Positions 7,003-15,622 are shown, numbered from the stretch's first letter. The stretch is DNA of 17,686 bases from Candidatus Cloacimonadota bacterium (GCA_016875595.1 VGPI01000013.1:1-17686); one strand, 5' to 3'. Notes: generated by a model not told the origin, from the letters alone. Numbers and translations are program-made.

Positions 7003-8301
7003 TTACGGTTTGGGGTTGCTTACCTTGCCCAGAAACAATAAGCTCATGCTTGGTTTGTGCACCAGGGCATAGATGAAAGGATGATCGGCTCGGAACACGT
7101 CGATGATCTCTTCGGGTGCAGCGCATCCTACACCTTCCATACCGATGGCTGTGACCGCAGCGGCTTCAGTACCTTTTTCGTTCACTTCGATAAATGTCTT
7201 GTGTTTGATAAACCTGATGAAGAGTCTGAGATCAGTATCCGGAACCAGCATTCCGCCAAAATCGGCTTGTAAGGCATCGAAAGCAAGGGGCATGCCCATG
7301 GATTTAATGGTGTCTGTGAGGTCAAAGAAATTCTCGATCTTAAATTTGGGCAGATGGACTTGCACTTGGTTATTGACGTTCAGATGGCTGATCAACCGGA
7401 CGAATTCATCGCGGTTGAGGGTCTTTTCAAATTCTGTCATATCCTCGGGCAGGAAAAAGATCATACTGAATTCCCCGCCTTTATATCCCATCTCCAGCAA
7501 TTTTACTTTACCCACGCTGGCAAAGGGGAACCTGGCTTTCTTGTACATCGTTTTCACTTCGATCCCAGCGCCGGTGTCACCGTTTTTATAGTGCGGATAA
7601 AACATGCGGTCAAAACTGTCATTTGCCTTGAATTCATCAGCCCATTCCGCTTTGAAAAAAACCGAATTGAGGATCATCATGACCATGTGATCATTAATGT
7701 CGTCTTTGCTGATGATGGACATGATCTTGTTCCGGGTCTTATTCGCCACCCATTTATTAACGGTATCGGCGGCTTTCTGGGGATGGGACATGCTCATTGA
7801 GAACAGCTCTGCCAGATATTGATCCCGAACCATGCGGGTATAGTCGGGATTGAGGTAATTACCGTACAACTCATTCATAAACAGGGCGTTGGCGATCTCC
7901 GAGCTAAACGGAGAATCCGCTGAGGAGGCGTTCAAGAGCTTGATCAGATTGTGATAGCGGGAATGGTATTCCTCTGCGGAGATCGGAAGGTGGAACACCT
8001 GTTGCATCTCCTCAAGTGTCTTACCTTTGGCACCGGCAGCAACCATCGACATGGCCGCATTGATGCTGAGCGGGGAAAAACAGAGGTTTTCGCCTGCCTT
8101 ATTCAGCCGGGGATAGAGATCAAAACCAAAGCGACAGATGCTTTCCGCCACCGCTTTGTCCACAGAGCTCTGTGGCCTGAAACTCTGCATGACGTCATAT
8201 CGATGTGCCGGTGGTGGGTCGTAAATTTGTCCCACAATCGACGTGATTGAGATCATGCCCATGATAACCAGTAAAACCAACGTTTTTTTTCTCTGTCCCA
8301 T
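7003..8301 (-). CDS. Secreted serpin (serine/cysteine protease inhibitor family)
   Basis: 432 residues. The ATG at 8301 follows AAGGAG at a 7-base gap. Residues 1-25 look like a signal peptide (MGQRKK, hydrophobic stretch, SIVGQ) with no lipobox Cys, so export to the periplasm or outside is expected. Serpin landmarks follow in order: CFSPLSINAAMSMVAAGAKGKT (74-95), NALFMNE, LNSVFFKAEW (211-220), IFFLPEDM, VHLPKFKIE, hinge VNEKGTEAAAVTAI (373-386), and the signature FRADHPFIYALVHKPSMSLLFLGKVSNP. The hinge (P17 Glu375, P15 Gly, P14 Thr, P12-P10 Ala) is the inhibitory type. Counting 17 residues places P1 at Val391, suggesting an elastase-like target, though P1 is uncertain. Length fits the fold plus a signal and a short linker. 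Serpins are patchy in bacteria and may protect against host, competitor or own proteases. Confidence 0.96.
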   Translation of the reverse strand: MGQRKKTLVLLVIMGMISITSIVGQIYDPPPAHRYDVMQSFRPQSSVDKAVAESICRFGFDLYPRLNKAGENLCFSPLSINAAMSMVAAGAKGKTLEEMQQVFHLPISAEEYHSRYHNLIKLLNASSADSPFSSEIANALFMNELYGNYLNPDYTRMVRDQYLAELFSMSMSHPQKAADTVNKWVANKTRNKIMSIISKDDINDHMVMMILNSVFFKAEWADEFKANDSFDRMFYPHYKNGDTGAGIEVKTMYKKARFPFASVGKVKLLEMGYKGGEFSMIFFLPEDMTEFEKTLNRDEFVRLISHLNVNNQVQVHLPKFKIENFFDLTDTIKSMGMPLAFDALQADFGGMLVPDTDLRLFIRFIKHKTFIEVNEKGTEAAAVTAIGMEGVGCAAPEEIIDVFRADHPFIYALVHKPSMSLLFLGKVSNPKP

Positions 8302-8698
8302 TGGGTATCTCCTTCTTGAATATAAATCCTATCATTTTGTGGATGAGCTTATTACATCATGAGTTTGGTCACCCTGCAGAAAGTACAGCTATCCAGGATA
8401 ACTTTCCTTGCTCACCAATAAGGGACGGCTCAAAATCTGTCAATCAAATTCAGCATTGGGATGGGCAGTTCATAAGGAAAAAAGGTCCCAGTTAATAGGC
8501 GAAGATCAAGTATGCAAACCTATATTGAGAATGTTATTGACTTAAATAGGGGTTTCCTATTTTGTGGTGCCATCGGTCACAAAGCTGTACTTTACTAATT
8601 GTGTGGTAATGGACTAAACGCTGCCATGATAAGACCTGCCGTACAATGTGAGTAGTTTTGGGGATAGAGTATTTTCTGACATAGAGAGGAACGAGCAG
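8302..8698. other. Divergent intergenic region between serpin and cold-shock genes, 397 bases
   Basis: No gene is convincing here. It should carry both divergent promoters. TTGACT at 8537-8542 with TATTTT at 8558-8563 is a possible promoter for the cold-shock gene, but the 15-base spacing is short. It overlaps an inverted repeat AAATAGG/CCTATTT (8544-8550 with 8556-8562). If used, the leader would be about 130 bases, which fits the long leaders known for cold-shock genes. For the serpin the only hint is an AT-rich TTTATATT on the minus strand close to the ribosome-binding site. Confidence 0.45.
8544..8562. promoter_or_regulatory. Inverted repeat overlapping a possible cold-shock gene promoter
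   Basis: AAATAGG (8544-8550) and CCTATTT (8556-8562) form a perfect 7-base dyad with a 5-base centre, located between and over a TTGACT/TATTTT pair. It could be an operator, or a weak AT-rich hairpin. No experimental-type evidence is available from sequence. Confidence 0.3.
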
Positions 8699-8911
8699 AT
8701 GAAAGGAAAAGTCAAGTGGTTCAACAAGAATAAAGGTTATGGCTTCATCATTACCGATGACAACAAAGAATATTTTGTGCACTGGAAGTCGATCGTGACC
8801 AATTCACCACGGGAATTGAAGGTGCTGGATCAGGACGAAATGGTCAGCTTTGACCTGATGGAAACGGAAAAAGGTGTCCAAGCCATCAATATCATCCGGA
8901 TCAATCAATAA
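8699..8911 (+). CDS. Cold-shock-domain (CspA-like) nucleic-acid-binding protein
   Basis: 70 residues, the standard size of a single cold-shock domain. MKGKVKWFNKNKGYGFI carries RNP1 (KGYGFI), and EYFVHWKSI is RNP2-like, with Trp where Phe/Tyr is commonest after the His. The C-terminal half (LDQDEMVSFDLMETEKGVQAINI) matches the last strands of the barrel. The ATG at 8699 is chosen because the domain begins there and GAGG lies about 9 bases upstream; the frame is open back to a GTG at 8648, but that adds 17 non-family residues. Such proteins bind single-stranded RNA/DNA and melt mRNA structure. It precedes the radical SAM gene by about 76 bases and may be co-transcribed with it. Confidence 0.95.
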   Translation: MKGKVKWFNKNKGYGFIITDDNKEYFVHWKSIVTNSPRELKVLDQDEMVSFDLMETEKGVQAINIIRINQ

Positions 8912-8987
8912 TCAATCTGTAAATAACAGACAATAGGGGTGGAAGCAGGAATTGCTTTTGCCCTTCGTTGTTTATGGGGAAAATGGA

Positions 8988-10730
8988 ATGACCAGCGGCA
9001 GGGTACCGGCTTTTCTGCCAATCGACCGAAATGAGCTTCAGGCAAGAGGATGGGATCGTCCGGACATAATAATTGTGACCGGTGATGCCTATGTGGATCA
9101 CCCTTCCTTTGGGGCAGCCATAATCGGCAGATATCTGGAAGCCGAGGGATACAAAGTAGGGATTATAGCCCAACCCAGGAATGACGATGACTGGCAGATA
9201 ATCGGCAAGCCACGGTTATTCTGGGGAGTGACCTCGGGGAACATGGATTCCATGGTCAATCACTATACTGCCCAGCGAAAACTGCGTCATGACGATGCTT
9301 ATTCACCTGGTGGCAAGAGTGGCTGTCGTCCTGACCGGACAGTGCTGATCTATTGCAATCATATCAGACGTCTGGATAAAGATGCCGTGATCGTGATCGG
9401 TGGGATTGAGGCATCCCTACGCCGGATCGCTCATTATGATTATTGGAGCGATTCGGTACGAAAGAGCATTCTGGCGGATGCCAAAGCCGATATCCTGGTC
9501 TATGGTATGGGAGAAAGAGCGATCAGGGAGATCGCTTCTGCTCTGGATGATAGGCAGCAGGTCTCATCCATTCGAGATGTCAAAGGCACGGTCGTATTTT
9601 CCCGGGAAGCGAATGAATGCGAGGGTTGGATCTTGCCAGACAGTGACAGGTGCGTGGACAAGGCGGTCTTCCGTCAAATGACCCTTGAGTTTAACCGGTA
9701 TCAGGCAACGAAAACCATCTATCAACGTAATGGTTCACGCTGGATCAGACACAATCCTCCGGCAGAGCCCCTGACGCAGAATGAGCTTGACCAGATCTAT
9801 GGATTGGAGTATGCACATGCTCCGCATCCGGTTTATCAGGATCAAACCATTCCCGCTTATATCCAGATCAGGGATTCCGTTACTTCTCACCGGGGTTGTT
9901 ATGGTGGTTGTCGCTTCTGTACTTTGAGTTTGCATCAGGGACGGCATATCCAATCGCGGAGTGCGGAGTCCCTGGTCAATGAGATCGACCGGATGACCAG
10001 ACGCCAGGATTTCAAGGGTACGGTAAGCGATATCGGCGGTCCGACGGCGAATATGTATGGCAGTTCCTGCAGGATGGGTTTTCCTCCTGATTGTCAAAGA
10101 TCATCCTGTCTCTATCCCGCGGTGTGTGGTAATCTGGAATATCCGCATGAAAAGCAGATCGATCTGCTCCAGCGGGTGAGGAAGATCAAAGGGATCAAGC
10201 ATGTTTTCATTGCCTCAGGGATCAGGCACGACATGGCTTTGAAAAGCAGGGAATACATAAGGGAATTAGCGCTTTATCATAGCGGTGGCAGGATCAAACT
10301 GGCTCCGGAACACAGTTCCGACCGGGTGCTCAAGTTGATGAACAAACCGCCATTTGAGCAATATGTCCGCTTTGTAAAGGAATTTGAGAAGTGCTGCCGA
10401 CAGGCACGCCAGCAGAAACAGGTGATCCCCTATCTGATCGTGGGATATCCGGGAACCAGGATGGAGGATGCCTACGAGCTGGGCAAGTGGCTGCATGACA
10501 ATGATATTCGCATTGAGCAAGTACAGGAATTTACTCCTACGCCGATGACGGTAGCTACTTGCATGTATTACAGCGAACTGGAGTATGACACCGGTGAACC
10601 GATCGAAGTGCCCAAGGGGCGTCAGATTCGGTTACAGAAAGCGTTTGTATTCTGGTATGATCCAGCCTGGCGGAAGTATATCAGAGAGGCGATGCGCACA
10701 CTGGTGGGCAGGGCTGAATTTTGGAGTTGA
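8988..10730 (+). CDS. ygiQ: YgiQ-family (UPF0313) radical SAM protein
   Basis: 580 residues from ATG 8988 (GGGGA about 7 bases upstream). A TTG at 8952 in the same frame is an alternative start adding 12 residues. The N-terminus (AFLPIDRNELQARGWD, DIIIVTGDAYVDHPSFG, VGIIAQP, GVTSGNMDSMVNHYTA, IGGIEASLRRIAHYDYWSD) closely matches the YgiQ B12-binding-like domain. The radical SAM cluster cysteines are C304, C308 and C311 in RGCYGGCRFC, followed by SRSAESLVNEI and SDIGGPTANMYG, then IKLAPEHSSDRVLKLMNKP and the C-terminal domain. The biochemical role of the family is undefined. The protein is somewhat shorter than E. coli YgiQ (about 740), lacking an internal insert before the Cys motif and some of the ends. 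Confidence 0.95.
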   Translation: MTSGRVPAFLPIDRNELQARGWDRPDIIIVTGDAYVDHPSFGAAIIGRYLEAEGYKVGIIAQPRNDDDWQIIGKPRLFWGVTSGNMDSMVNHYTAQRKLRHDDAYSPGGKSGCRPDRTVLIYCNHIRRLDKDAVIVIGGIEASLRRIAHYDYWSDSVRKSILADAKADILVYGMGERAIREIASALDDRQQVSSIRDVKGTVVFSREANECEGWILPDSDRCVDKAVFRQMTLEFNRYQATKTIYQRNGSRWIRHNPPAEPLTQNELDQIYGLEYAHAPHPVYQDQTIPAYIQIRDSVTSHRGCYGGCRFCTLSLHQGRHIQSRSAESLVNEIDRMTRRQDFKGTVSDIGGPTANMYGSSCRMGFPPDCQRSSCLYPAVCGNLEYPHEKQIDLLQRVRKIKGIKHVFIASGIRHDMALKSREYIRELALYHSGGRIKLAPEHSSDRVLKLMNKPPFEQYVRFVKEFEKCCRQARQQKQVIPYLIVGYPGTRMEDAYELGKWLHDNDIRIEQVQEFTPTPMTVATCMYYSELEYDTGEPIEVPKGRQIRLQKAFVFWYDPAWRKYIREAMRTLVGRAEFWS

Positions 10731-10752
10731 CAAATAAGGGGCTGAGTATAAC
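10727..10752 (+). promoter_or_regulatory. Candidate promoter for the tilS operon
   Basis: A perfect TTGACA (10727-10732, overlapping the radical SAM stop codon) is followed by TATAAC at 10747-10752. The 14-base gap is shorter than the preferred 16-18, so this is weak. Position suits transcription of the downstream operon with a leader of about 30 bases. Read-through from upstream is equally possible. Confidence 0.3.
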
Positions 10753-10791
10753 TATTGCCGAATTAGATCAATAGAGTATGCAGAGGTTTGA

Positions 10792-12246
10792 ATGTCAGAA
10801 TCGGATATTATGCTCAAACAGCTTGAAAAATATATAAGTTGTGAGCAACTTGTCAAGTCCGGCGACAAAGTGTTGCTGGCAATATCGGGAGGTCCGGATT
10901 CGATTGCTATGTTGGTCTTGTTCTTTCGGTTACGCTCGATAATGAATCTGTCTCTACTGGCTGTTCATGTCAATCATCAACTGAGGGGAGCGGAGTCTGA
11001 TGCCGATGAGCAATTCGTGCAAGACCGGTGCCGGCATTACAACGTACCATTGATCACCCGCAAGATCAAACTGGCAAAGGAGAGTGATCTCGAGAACCAG
11101 GCAAGGATCAAGCGCTTTGAGATCTTTGAACACCTGCTTGATTGTTATCAATTCCGTTATGTGGCTTTGGCTCATCATAAGAATGATCAAGCCGAGACCG
11201 TTCTGATGAATATCTTTCGGGGGACGGGACTGCGGGGATTGGCAGGGATCAAACCGAAAAACGGGAGGATCATCCACCCGCTATTGTGTTTTGACCGTGA
11301 TCAGATCTTGCATTATCTTGCTGCCGGGAGTATCCCTTACCGGTTAGATCGGAGCAATGAGGACAGCCATTACCGGCGTAATCATATCCGGAATGTGACC
11401 ATACCGGAGATCATAAGTGGCTATAACCCCGATTTTATCAATAAGATCAACGAACAGGCAAATATCATGCGGGAAGCCGATGCCCTGATCCACGCCCTGG
11501 CATTGACTCATCTCAAGAAACTCATTATCGATCAGGGTGGCGACTTTGTGAGTATATCAATCATCCATCTGCGGGAGCTGAAGCCCTTGGAGCAGTTTTA
11601 TTGTTGCCGGGAAGTGTATCGGCAGCTAACAGGGTCGGAACAGGATTTCTACCGCAAGACCATGCTATCGATCAGTCAGCTTTACACATCTGAGGGGTCA
11701 AAGATCGTCCAGCTAAAGAAAAATGTGGCAGTGATCCGTCAGTATGAGCAACTCGTTTTTACGCATGTCGAGATTCCAGACGAAAATGTTCAACCGGTCG
11801 TCATTGATGAGGATAGATCCCGCCTGGTCTTTAGGAATTTCCGCTTTTTTATCCGCCGGGTCAAGATCTTGCCAAAGCACGCCTGGGAAGATCGGGACAA
11901 AAGAGAGATTGTTCTGGATGAAGGCAAGGTGATCTATCCCCTGACCATCAGACAACGCATGGATGGAGACCGATTTATCCCATTTGGCATGCGGGGAATA
12001 AAGAAACTGAAAGACTTTTTTATCGATGAGAAAGTACCGAAATTTGATCGGGACAGCATCCCCATTCTTTGCGATTCTGCCAAGATATTATGGGTGGTAG
12101 GACATAGATCTGACCACCGGGCAAGCGTGACAGAAGCGACAAACCGGTATTTGATAATAAGATATGAAATGATCAGCACAGTGCGAAAGCGAGCTGCCAA
12201 CCGAAGAATATCTCAGGGAGATAAAGATGAATACTATGAATTGTGA
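10792..12246 (+). CDS. tilS: tRNA(Ile)-lysidine synthase TilS
   Basis: 484 residues, matching three-domain TilS. It converts C34 of the CAU-anticodon tRNA-Ile to lysidine using ATP, switching decoding to AUA; it is normally essential. The PP-loop SGGPDS is at residues 32-37, followed by VHVNHQLRGAESDADE (59-73), LAHHKNDQAETVLMNIFRGTGLRGLAGI (126-153) and HYRRNHIRN. The C-terminal substrate-recognition domain is clear: RQRMDGDRFIPFG, KKLKDFFIDEKVP, RD.IP, WVVGHRSDHRA. The ATG at 10792 has AGAGG 5 bases upstream; an internal ATG at 10810 is possible. Its end overlaps the hpt start by 20 bases. The tilS-hpt-ftsH order is a widespread bacterial arrangement. Confidence 0.97.
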   Translation: MSESDIMLKQLEKYISCEQLVKSGDKVLLAISGGPDSIAMLVLFFRLRSIMNLSLLAVHVNHQLRGAESDADEQFVQDRCRHYNVPLITRKIKLAKESDLENQARIKRFEIFEHLLDCYQFRYVALAHHKNDQAETVLMNIFRGTGLRGLAGIKPKNGRIIHPLLCFDRDQILHYLAAGSIPYRLDRSNEDSHYRRNHIRNVTIPEIISGYNPDFINKINEQANIMREADALIHALALTHLKKLIIDQGGDFVSISIIHLRELKPLEQFYCCREVYRQLTGSEQDFYRKTMLSISQLYTSEGSKIVQLKKNVAVIRQYEQLVFTHVEIPDENVQPVVIDEDRSRLVFRNFRFFIRRVKILPKHAWEDRDKREIVLDEGKVIYPLTIRQRMDGDRFIPFGMRGIKKLKDFFIDEKVPKFDRDSIPILCDSAKILWVVGHRSDHRASVTEATNRYLIIRYEMISTVRKRAANRRISQGDKDEYYEL

Positions 12247-12772
12247 CCTATCAGCCGTCCTGTTTGATGAATATAGGATCCAGGCACGAATACGCGAATT
12301 GGGAGTACAGATAACTCATGACTACAAAGAGAAGAAGCCTGTCATGGTAGGGATCCTCAAGGGCGGGTTCGTCTTTCTGGCTGATTTGATCCGCAGCATA
12401 TCCATACCGATGCAGGTCGATTTTCTGGCTATATCGAGTTATGGTAGCGGTACAGTCAGCACCGGCGTGGTAAAGATACACAAGGACCTGGATATAGATA
12501 TCAACGGCAGAGATGTGATCATCGTCGAGGATATCGTGGATTCGGGACTGTCTCTGGGGTACATCACCGAGTATATCAATAAGCACAATCCGCATTCCGT
12601 CAAAACCTGCGTTCTGCTTGATAAACCCAAGGCACATAAGATCGATGTCGTGTTTGATTATGTGGGCTTTGCGATCGGCCATGAATTCGTGGTCGGATAT
12701 GGTCTGGATTACAATGAAACATACCGCAACCTGCCATATATCGGTATTCTTAAGGAAGAAATATATCAATGA
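12227..12772 (+). CDS. hpt: Hypoxanthine-guanine phosphoribosyltransferase
   Basis: 181 residues, typical bacterial HPRT length. It makes IMP or GMP from hypoxanthine or guanine and PRPP in purine salvage. The conserved parts are VGILKGGFVFLADLIR (residues 41-56), DFLAISSYGSGT (65-76) and the PRPP-binding loop VIIVEDIVDSGLSL (97-110); the C-terminal part contains VGYGLDYNETYRNLPYIG. The ATG at 12227 has AGGGAG 6 bases upstream and lies inside the tilS 3' end; ATG 12236 is a weaker alternative. Its TGA overlaps the ftsH ATG by 4 bases, indicating translational coupling. Confidence 0.97.
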   Translation: MNTMNCDLSAVLFDEYRIQARIRELGVQITHDYKEKKPVMVGILKGGFVFLADLIRSISIPMQVDFLAISSYGSGTVSTGVVKIHKDLDIDINGRDVIIVEDIVDSGLSLGYITEYINKHNPHSVKTCVLLDKPKAHKIDVVFDYVGFAIGHEFVVGYGLDYNETYRNLPYIGILKEEIYQ

Positions 12773-15096
12773 AAAGCGTCATTATCTTAGGTCTGTTATT
12801 GGTCGTCACATCATTGTGTTACGGGCAGGATAGAAGAGCATCGACCTCGGATGTCGATGTAAAACGAGACACATTAACAGCGGATGTCGGAGCCGTGAGC
12901 GATACGATCACAGCAGATGATTCAGGTTCTCAAGAGCAGACAAACAACGATCCGGATGAAACCGCTTGGATGACTTCATTCAATTCCTTTATCCGGGGTT
13001 TTATTATTGTAATTGTACTTGTATTCCTAATCAGTGTGATCCGCAGCTTCTTGTTTAAACGCAAGGTCAAGAAATCGCCAGAAACCCCGGTGAACAGAGA
13101 CAAGAATGTCCCACCCAGCCAGTCCGGTGGCAGATCCGCAATTTCATTTCCTTACTTGCTGTTGATCATTCTCGTGGCATTCATCCTTTATCAGGCATAT
13201 TCCACCTCATCCGAAAAGAGCCAGAAAGTCGATTACAAGGAATTTCGACAGATGTTGGAGCAAGACACTGTAATCGAAGCGGAGTTTGATGACAGGGATA
13301 TCAATTTCACAAGCAGCGGAAAAAAATACCAGACCATGATCCCTTTTGAAGATCCGCAGTTGATTGAATTTCTGATTGATAAGGGAGTTAAAGTAAGCTC
13401 TACAAGACCTTCCCGCTGGTTGGCATCGCTGTCTTTCTTGTTTCCCTTTCTTTTGATCATCGGTTTTTGGTTCTTCTTCTTGCGCAAGATGGGAAGTAGT
13501 AATTCCAAAGCGTTCAGCTTCAGTAAAAGCCGAGCTAAATTGTATGAAGCGAGCAAGACCAAGATCACCTTCCAGGATGTAGCCGGAGTGGATGAGGCAA
13601 AGGAGGAATTGCAGGAAATTGTGCAATTTTTGAAAGATCCCAAGCGTTTTCAACGCTTGGGCGGTCGAATCCCTCGCGGGGTTCTTTTGATCGGCAGGCC
13701 TGGAACGGGAAAGACGCTTCTGGCAAAAGCTGTATCCGGCGAAGCTGGAGTCCCCTTTTTCTCGATCAGCGGATCGGATTTCGTCGAAATGTTCGTCGGA
13801 GTTGGAGCTGCCCGGGTTCGTGATCTCTTTGAGCAAGCAAAGAAGAAAGCTCCTTGCATCGCCTTTATCGATGAGATAGATGCTGTTGGCAGGCACCGCG
13901 GAACGGGTCTTGGGGGTGGTCACGATGAAAGAGAACAGACCTTGAATCAGTTATTGGTTGAAATGGATGGTTTCGAACCCAATGATTCGGTTATCATCAT
14001 TGCTGCGACCAATCGTCCGGATATGCTTGATTCAGCGCTGTTACGGCCAGGCAGATTTGACCGGCAGGTGACGGTTGATCTGCCAGATATCAAAGGCAGG
14101 ACTGAGATTTTACGGGTTCATTCTTCCAGAGTTCCTTTGGGAGCTGATGTTCATCTGGAATTGATCGCCAGGGGAACACCGGGATTTAGCGGAGCTGATC
14201 TGGCAAACATAGTAAATGAAGCTGCGCTGATAGCCGCTGGAAAAAACAAGAAACAGATCGAGATGATAGATTTTGAAGAAGCCAAAGATAAGTTGATCCT
14301 CGGTAAGGAGAAGAAAAGCCGCTTGATCCCGGAAGATGAGAAACAGATGATCGCATATCACGAGATAGGTCATGTCCTGACATCCGTCTTTCAGGAAAAG
14401 GTAGAACCAGTCCACAAGGTGTCTATCATACCACGGGGATTTACAGGTGGAGCCACGCACTATTTGCTTACGGATAAAAGCAATTACTCCCGCTCCTATC
14501 TGCAGCAGATCCTGGTCTCATTGATGGGAGGACGGGTAGCGGAGGAGATCGTATTTGGTGAATTGACCACCGGCGCGGGCAATGATATTGAGCGTTGTAC
14601 GGATATAGCCAAGAAAATGGTCTGTGCCTGGGGGATGAGCGACAAGATCGGACCGGTGACCATCGGTAAAGATCATGGTGAGGTTTATCTGGGGAAAGAA
14701 CTGGTTGCTCGGGATGTTTACAGCGATGAGACCGCGCGCTTAGTGGATTCGGAGATCAGGAGTTTTATCCATGAAGCACATCAAACTGCATTGGAGATAA
14801 TGACCCAGCATCGAGTTCTCCTGGATATTCTGAGCATCGAACTGCTCGAAAAGGAGACCTTGGGTACTGAGGAGATATTCGGGATTATTTTATATAACAT
14901 TGATGAAGAAGAAGAGCCGATTGTTAGAAAAAAGCATGATCGGGCGAAAGAGCTGAGATTTGAATATAATGTGCATCCCCCCGAGGGAACGGCTGACCCG
15001 GCTTCGCCTCAAGCGACCTTAGGGGGCGAAACACGGAAAAAGAAAAGCTCTTTTAGATTCCCGCCAAAGCAGGATAAGGAAAAAACCGATGAATGA
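12769..15096 (+). CDS. ftsH: ATP-dependent zinc metalloprotease FtsH with N-terminal extension
   Basis: 775 residues, longer than most FtsH (about 610-700). It is the membrane AAA+ protease that degrades membrane and regulatory proteins. The canonical core starts near residue 126: TM (128-144), periplasmic domain (145-215), TM (217-239), AAA+ with Walker A GRPGTGKT (309-316), pore FVG (342-344), Walker B CIAFIDEI (363-370), arginine-finger region LLRPGRFDR, then the protease with zinc motif HEIGH (531-535) and probable third ligand Asp606 in TTGAGND. Oddities: the Walker A second residue is Arg instead of Pro; HEIGH replaces HEAGH; and about 125 extra N-terminal residues hold a signal-like helix (1-19), an acidic Ser/Thr-rich stretch and an additional TM (76-95). 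It also has a charged, Lys-rich C-terminal tail. The start rests on the ATGA overlap with hpt; Met68 is an alternative but still leaves an extra TM. Confidence 0.97.
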   Translation: MKSVIILGLLLVVTSLCYGQDRRASTSDVDVKRDTLTADVGAVSDTITADDSGSQEQTNNDPDETAWMTSFNSFIRGFIIVIVLVFLISVIRSFLFKRKVKKSPETPVNRDKNVPPSQSGGRSAISFPYLLLIILVAFILYQAYSTSSEKSQKVDYKEFRQMLEQDTVIEAEFDDRDINFTSSGKKYQTMIPFEDPQLIEFLIDKGVKVSSTRPSRWLASLSFLFPFLLIIGFWFFFLRKMGSSNSKAFSFSKSRAKLYEASKTKITFQDVAGVDEAKEELQEIVQFLKDPKRFQRLGGRIPRGVLLIGRPGTGKTLLAKAVSGEAGVPFFSISGSDFVEMFVGVGAARVRDLFEQAKKKAPCIAFIDEIDAVGRHRGTGLGGGHDEREQTLNQLLVEMDGFEPNDSVIIIAATNRPDMLDSALLRPGRFDRQVTVDLPDIKGRTEILRVHSSRVPLGADVHLELIARGTPGFSGADLANIVNEAALIAAGKNKKQIEMIDFEEAKDKLILGKEKKSRLIPEDEKQMIAYHEIGHVLTSVFQEKVEPVHKVSIIPRGFTGGATHYLLTDKSNYSRSYLQQILVSLMGGRVAEEIVFGELTTGAGNDIERCTDIAKKMVCAWGMSDKIGPVTIGKDHGEVYLGKELVARDVYSDETARLVDSEIRSFIHEAHQTALEIMTQHRVLLDILSIELLEKETLGTEEIFGIILYNIDEEEEPIVRKKHDRAKELRFEYNVHPPEGTADPASPQATLGGETRKKKSSFRFPPKQDKEKTDE

Positions 15097-15622
15097 GATG
15101 CATGGTACCACTATCCTGGGGATTTACCGGATAGGACACGCAACGATTGGTGGTGATGGACAAGTCACGTTGGGAAATAGCGTGGTTAAGTCACATGCCA
15201 TCAAGATCAGAAAGCTCTTCGATAATAATGTCGTGATCGGCTTTGCTGGTGCTACAGCCGATGCGATTACACTGTATGACAAGTTTGAAGACAAATTGAG
15301 ATCGCACAAGGGAAATCTCCGGAAAGCAGCGGTTGAACTCGCCAAGGACTGGAGAAGCGACAAGTATCTCAGACGTCTTGATGCCCTGATGATAGCCGGT
15401 GATAAGACCAGCATCCTGCTGATCAGCGGTGGGGGAGATGTTCTGGAATCTGATGATGGCATAATTGCTATTGGTTCTGGTGGTAACTATGCCTTGGCAG
15501 CAGCTCGGGCACTCGTGGATAACACTGATCTTTCAAATGCAGAGATCGTTAACAGATCCCTGAATATTGCCGCTGATATCTGCATCTATACCAACCATAA
15601 TATCGTCATTGAGGAGATATGA
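15089..15622 (+). CDS. hslV: HslV (ClpQ) proteasome-like peptidase subunit
   Basis: 177 residues, the normal HslV length. It forms the dodecameric proteolytic chamber of the HslUV protease. The N-terminus MNEMHGTTILGI fits processing to expose Thr7 as the catalytic N-terminal nucleophile, as in family members with an HGTT or HATT start. Further marks are GGDGQVTLGN (21-30), VIGFAGATADA, KAAVELAKDWRSDKYLRRLDALM, DDGIIAIGSGGNYALAAARAL and ICIYTNHNIVIEE. It overlaps the ftsH 3' end by 8 bases and abuts hslU, so the protease genes are probably co-translated. Confidence 0.97.
   Translation: MNEMHGTTILGIYRIGHATIGGDGQVTLGNSVVKSHAIKIRKLFDNNVVIGFAGATADAITLYDKFEDKLRSHKGNLRKAAVELAKDWRSDKYLRRLDALMIAGDKTSILLISGGGDVLESDDGIIAIGSGGNYALAAARALVDNTDLSNAEIVNRSLNIAADICIYTNHNIVIEEI

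Noticed and set aside
8301..8495. 64-codon plus-strand frame containing HHEFGH (an HExxH look-alike)
   Set aside because: It starts opposite the serpin start codon, has no family features beyond the chance motif, and no good ribosome-binding site.
8648..8698. GTG start extending the cold-shock protein by 17 residues
   Set aside because: The extension does not match the family and the ATG at 8699 has a suitable ribosome-binding site and the standard domain start.
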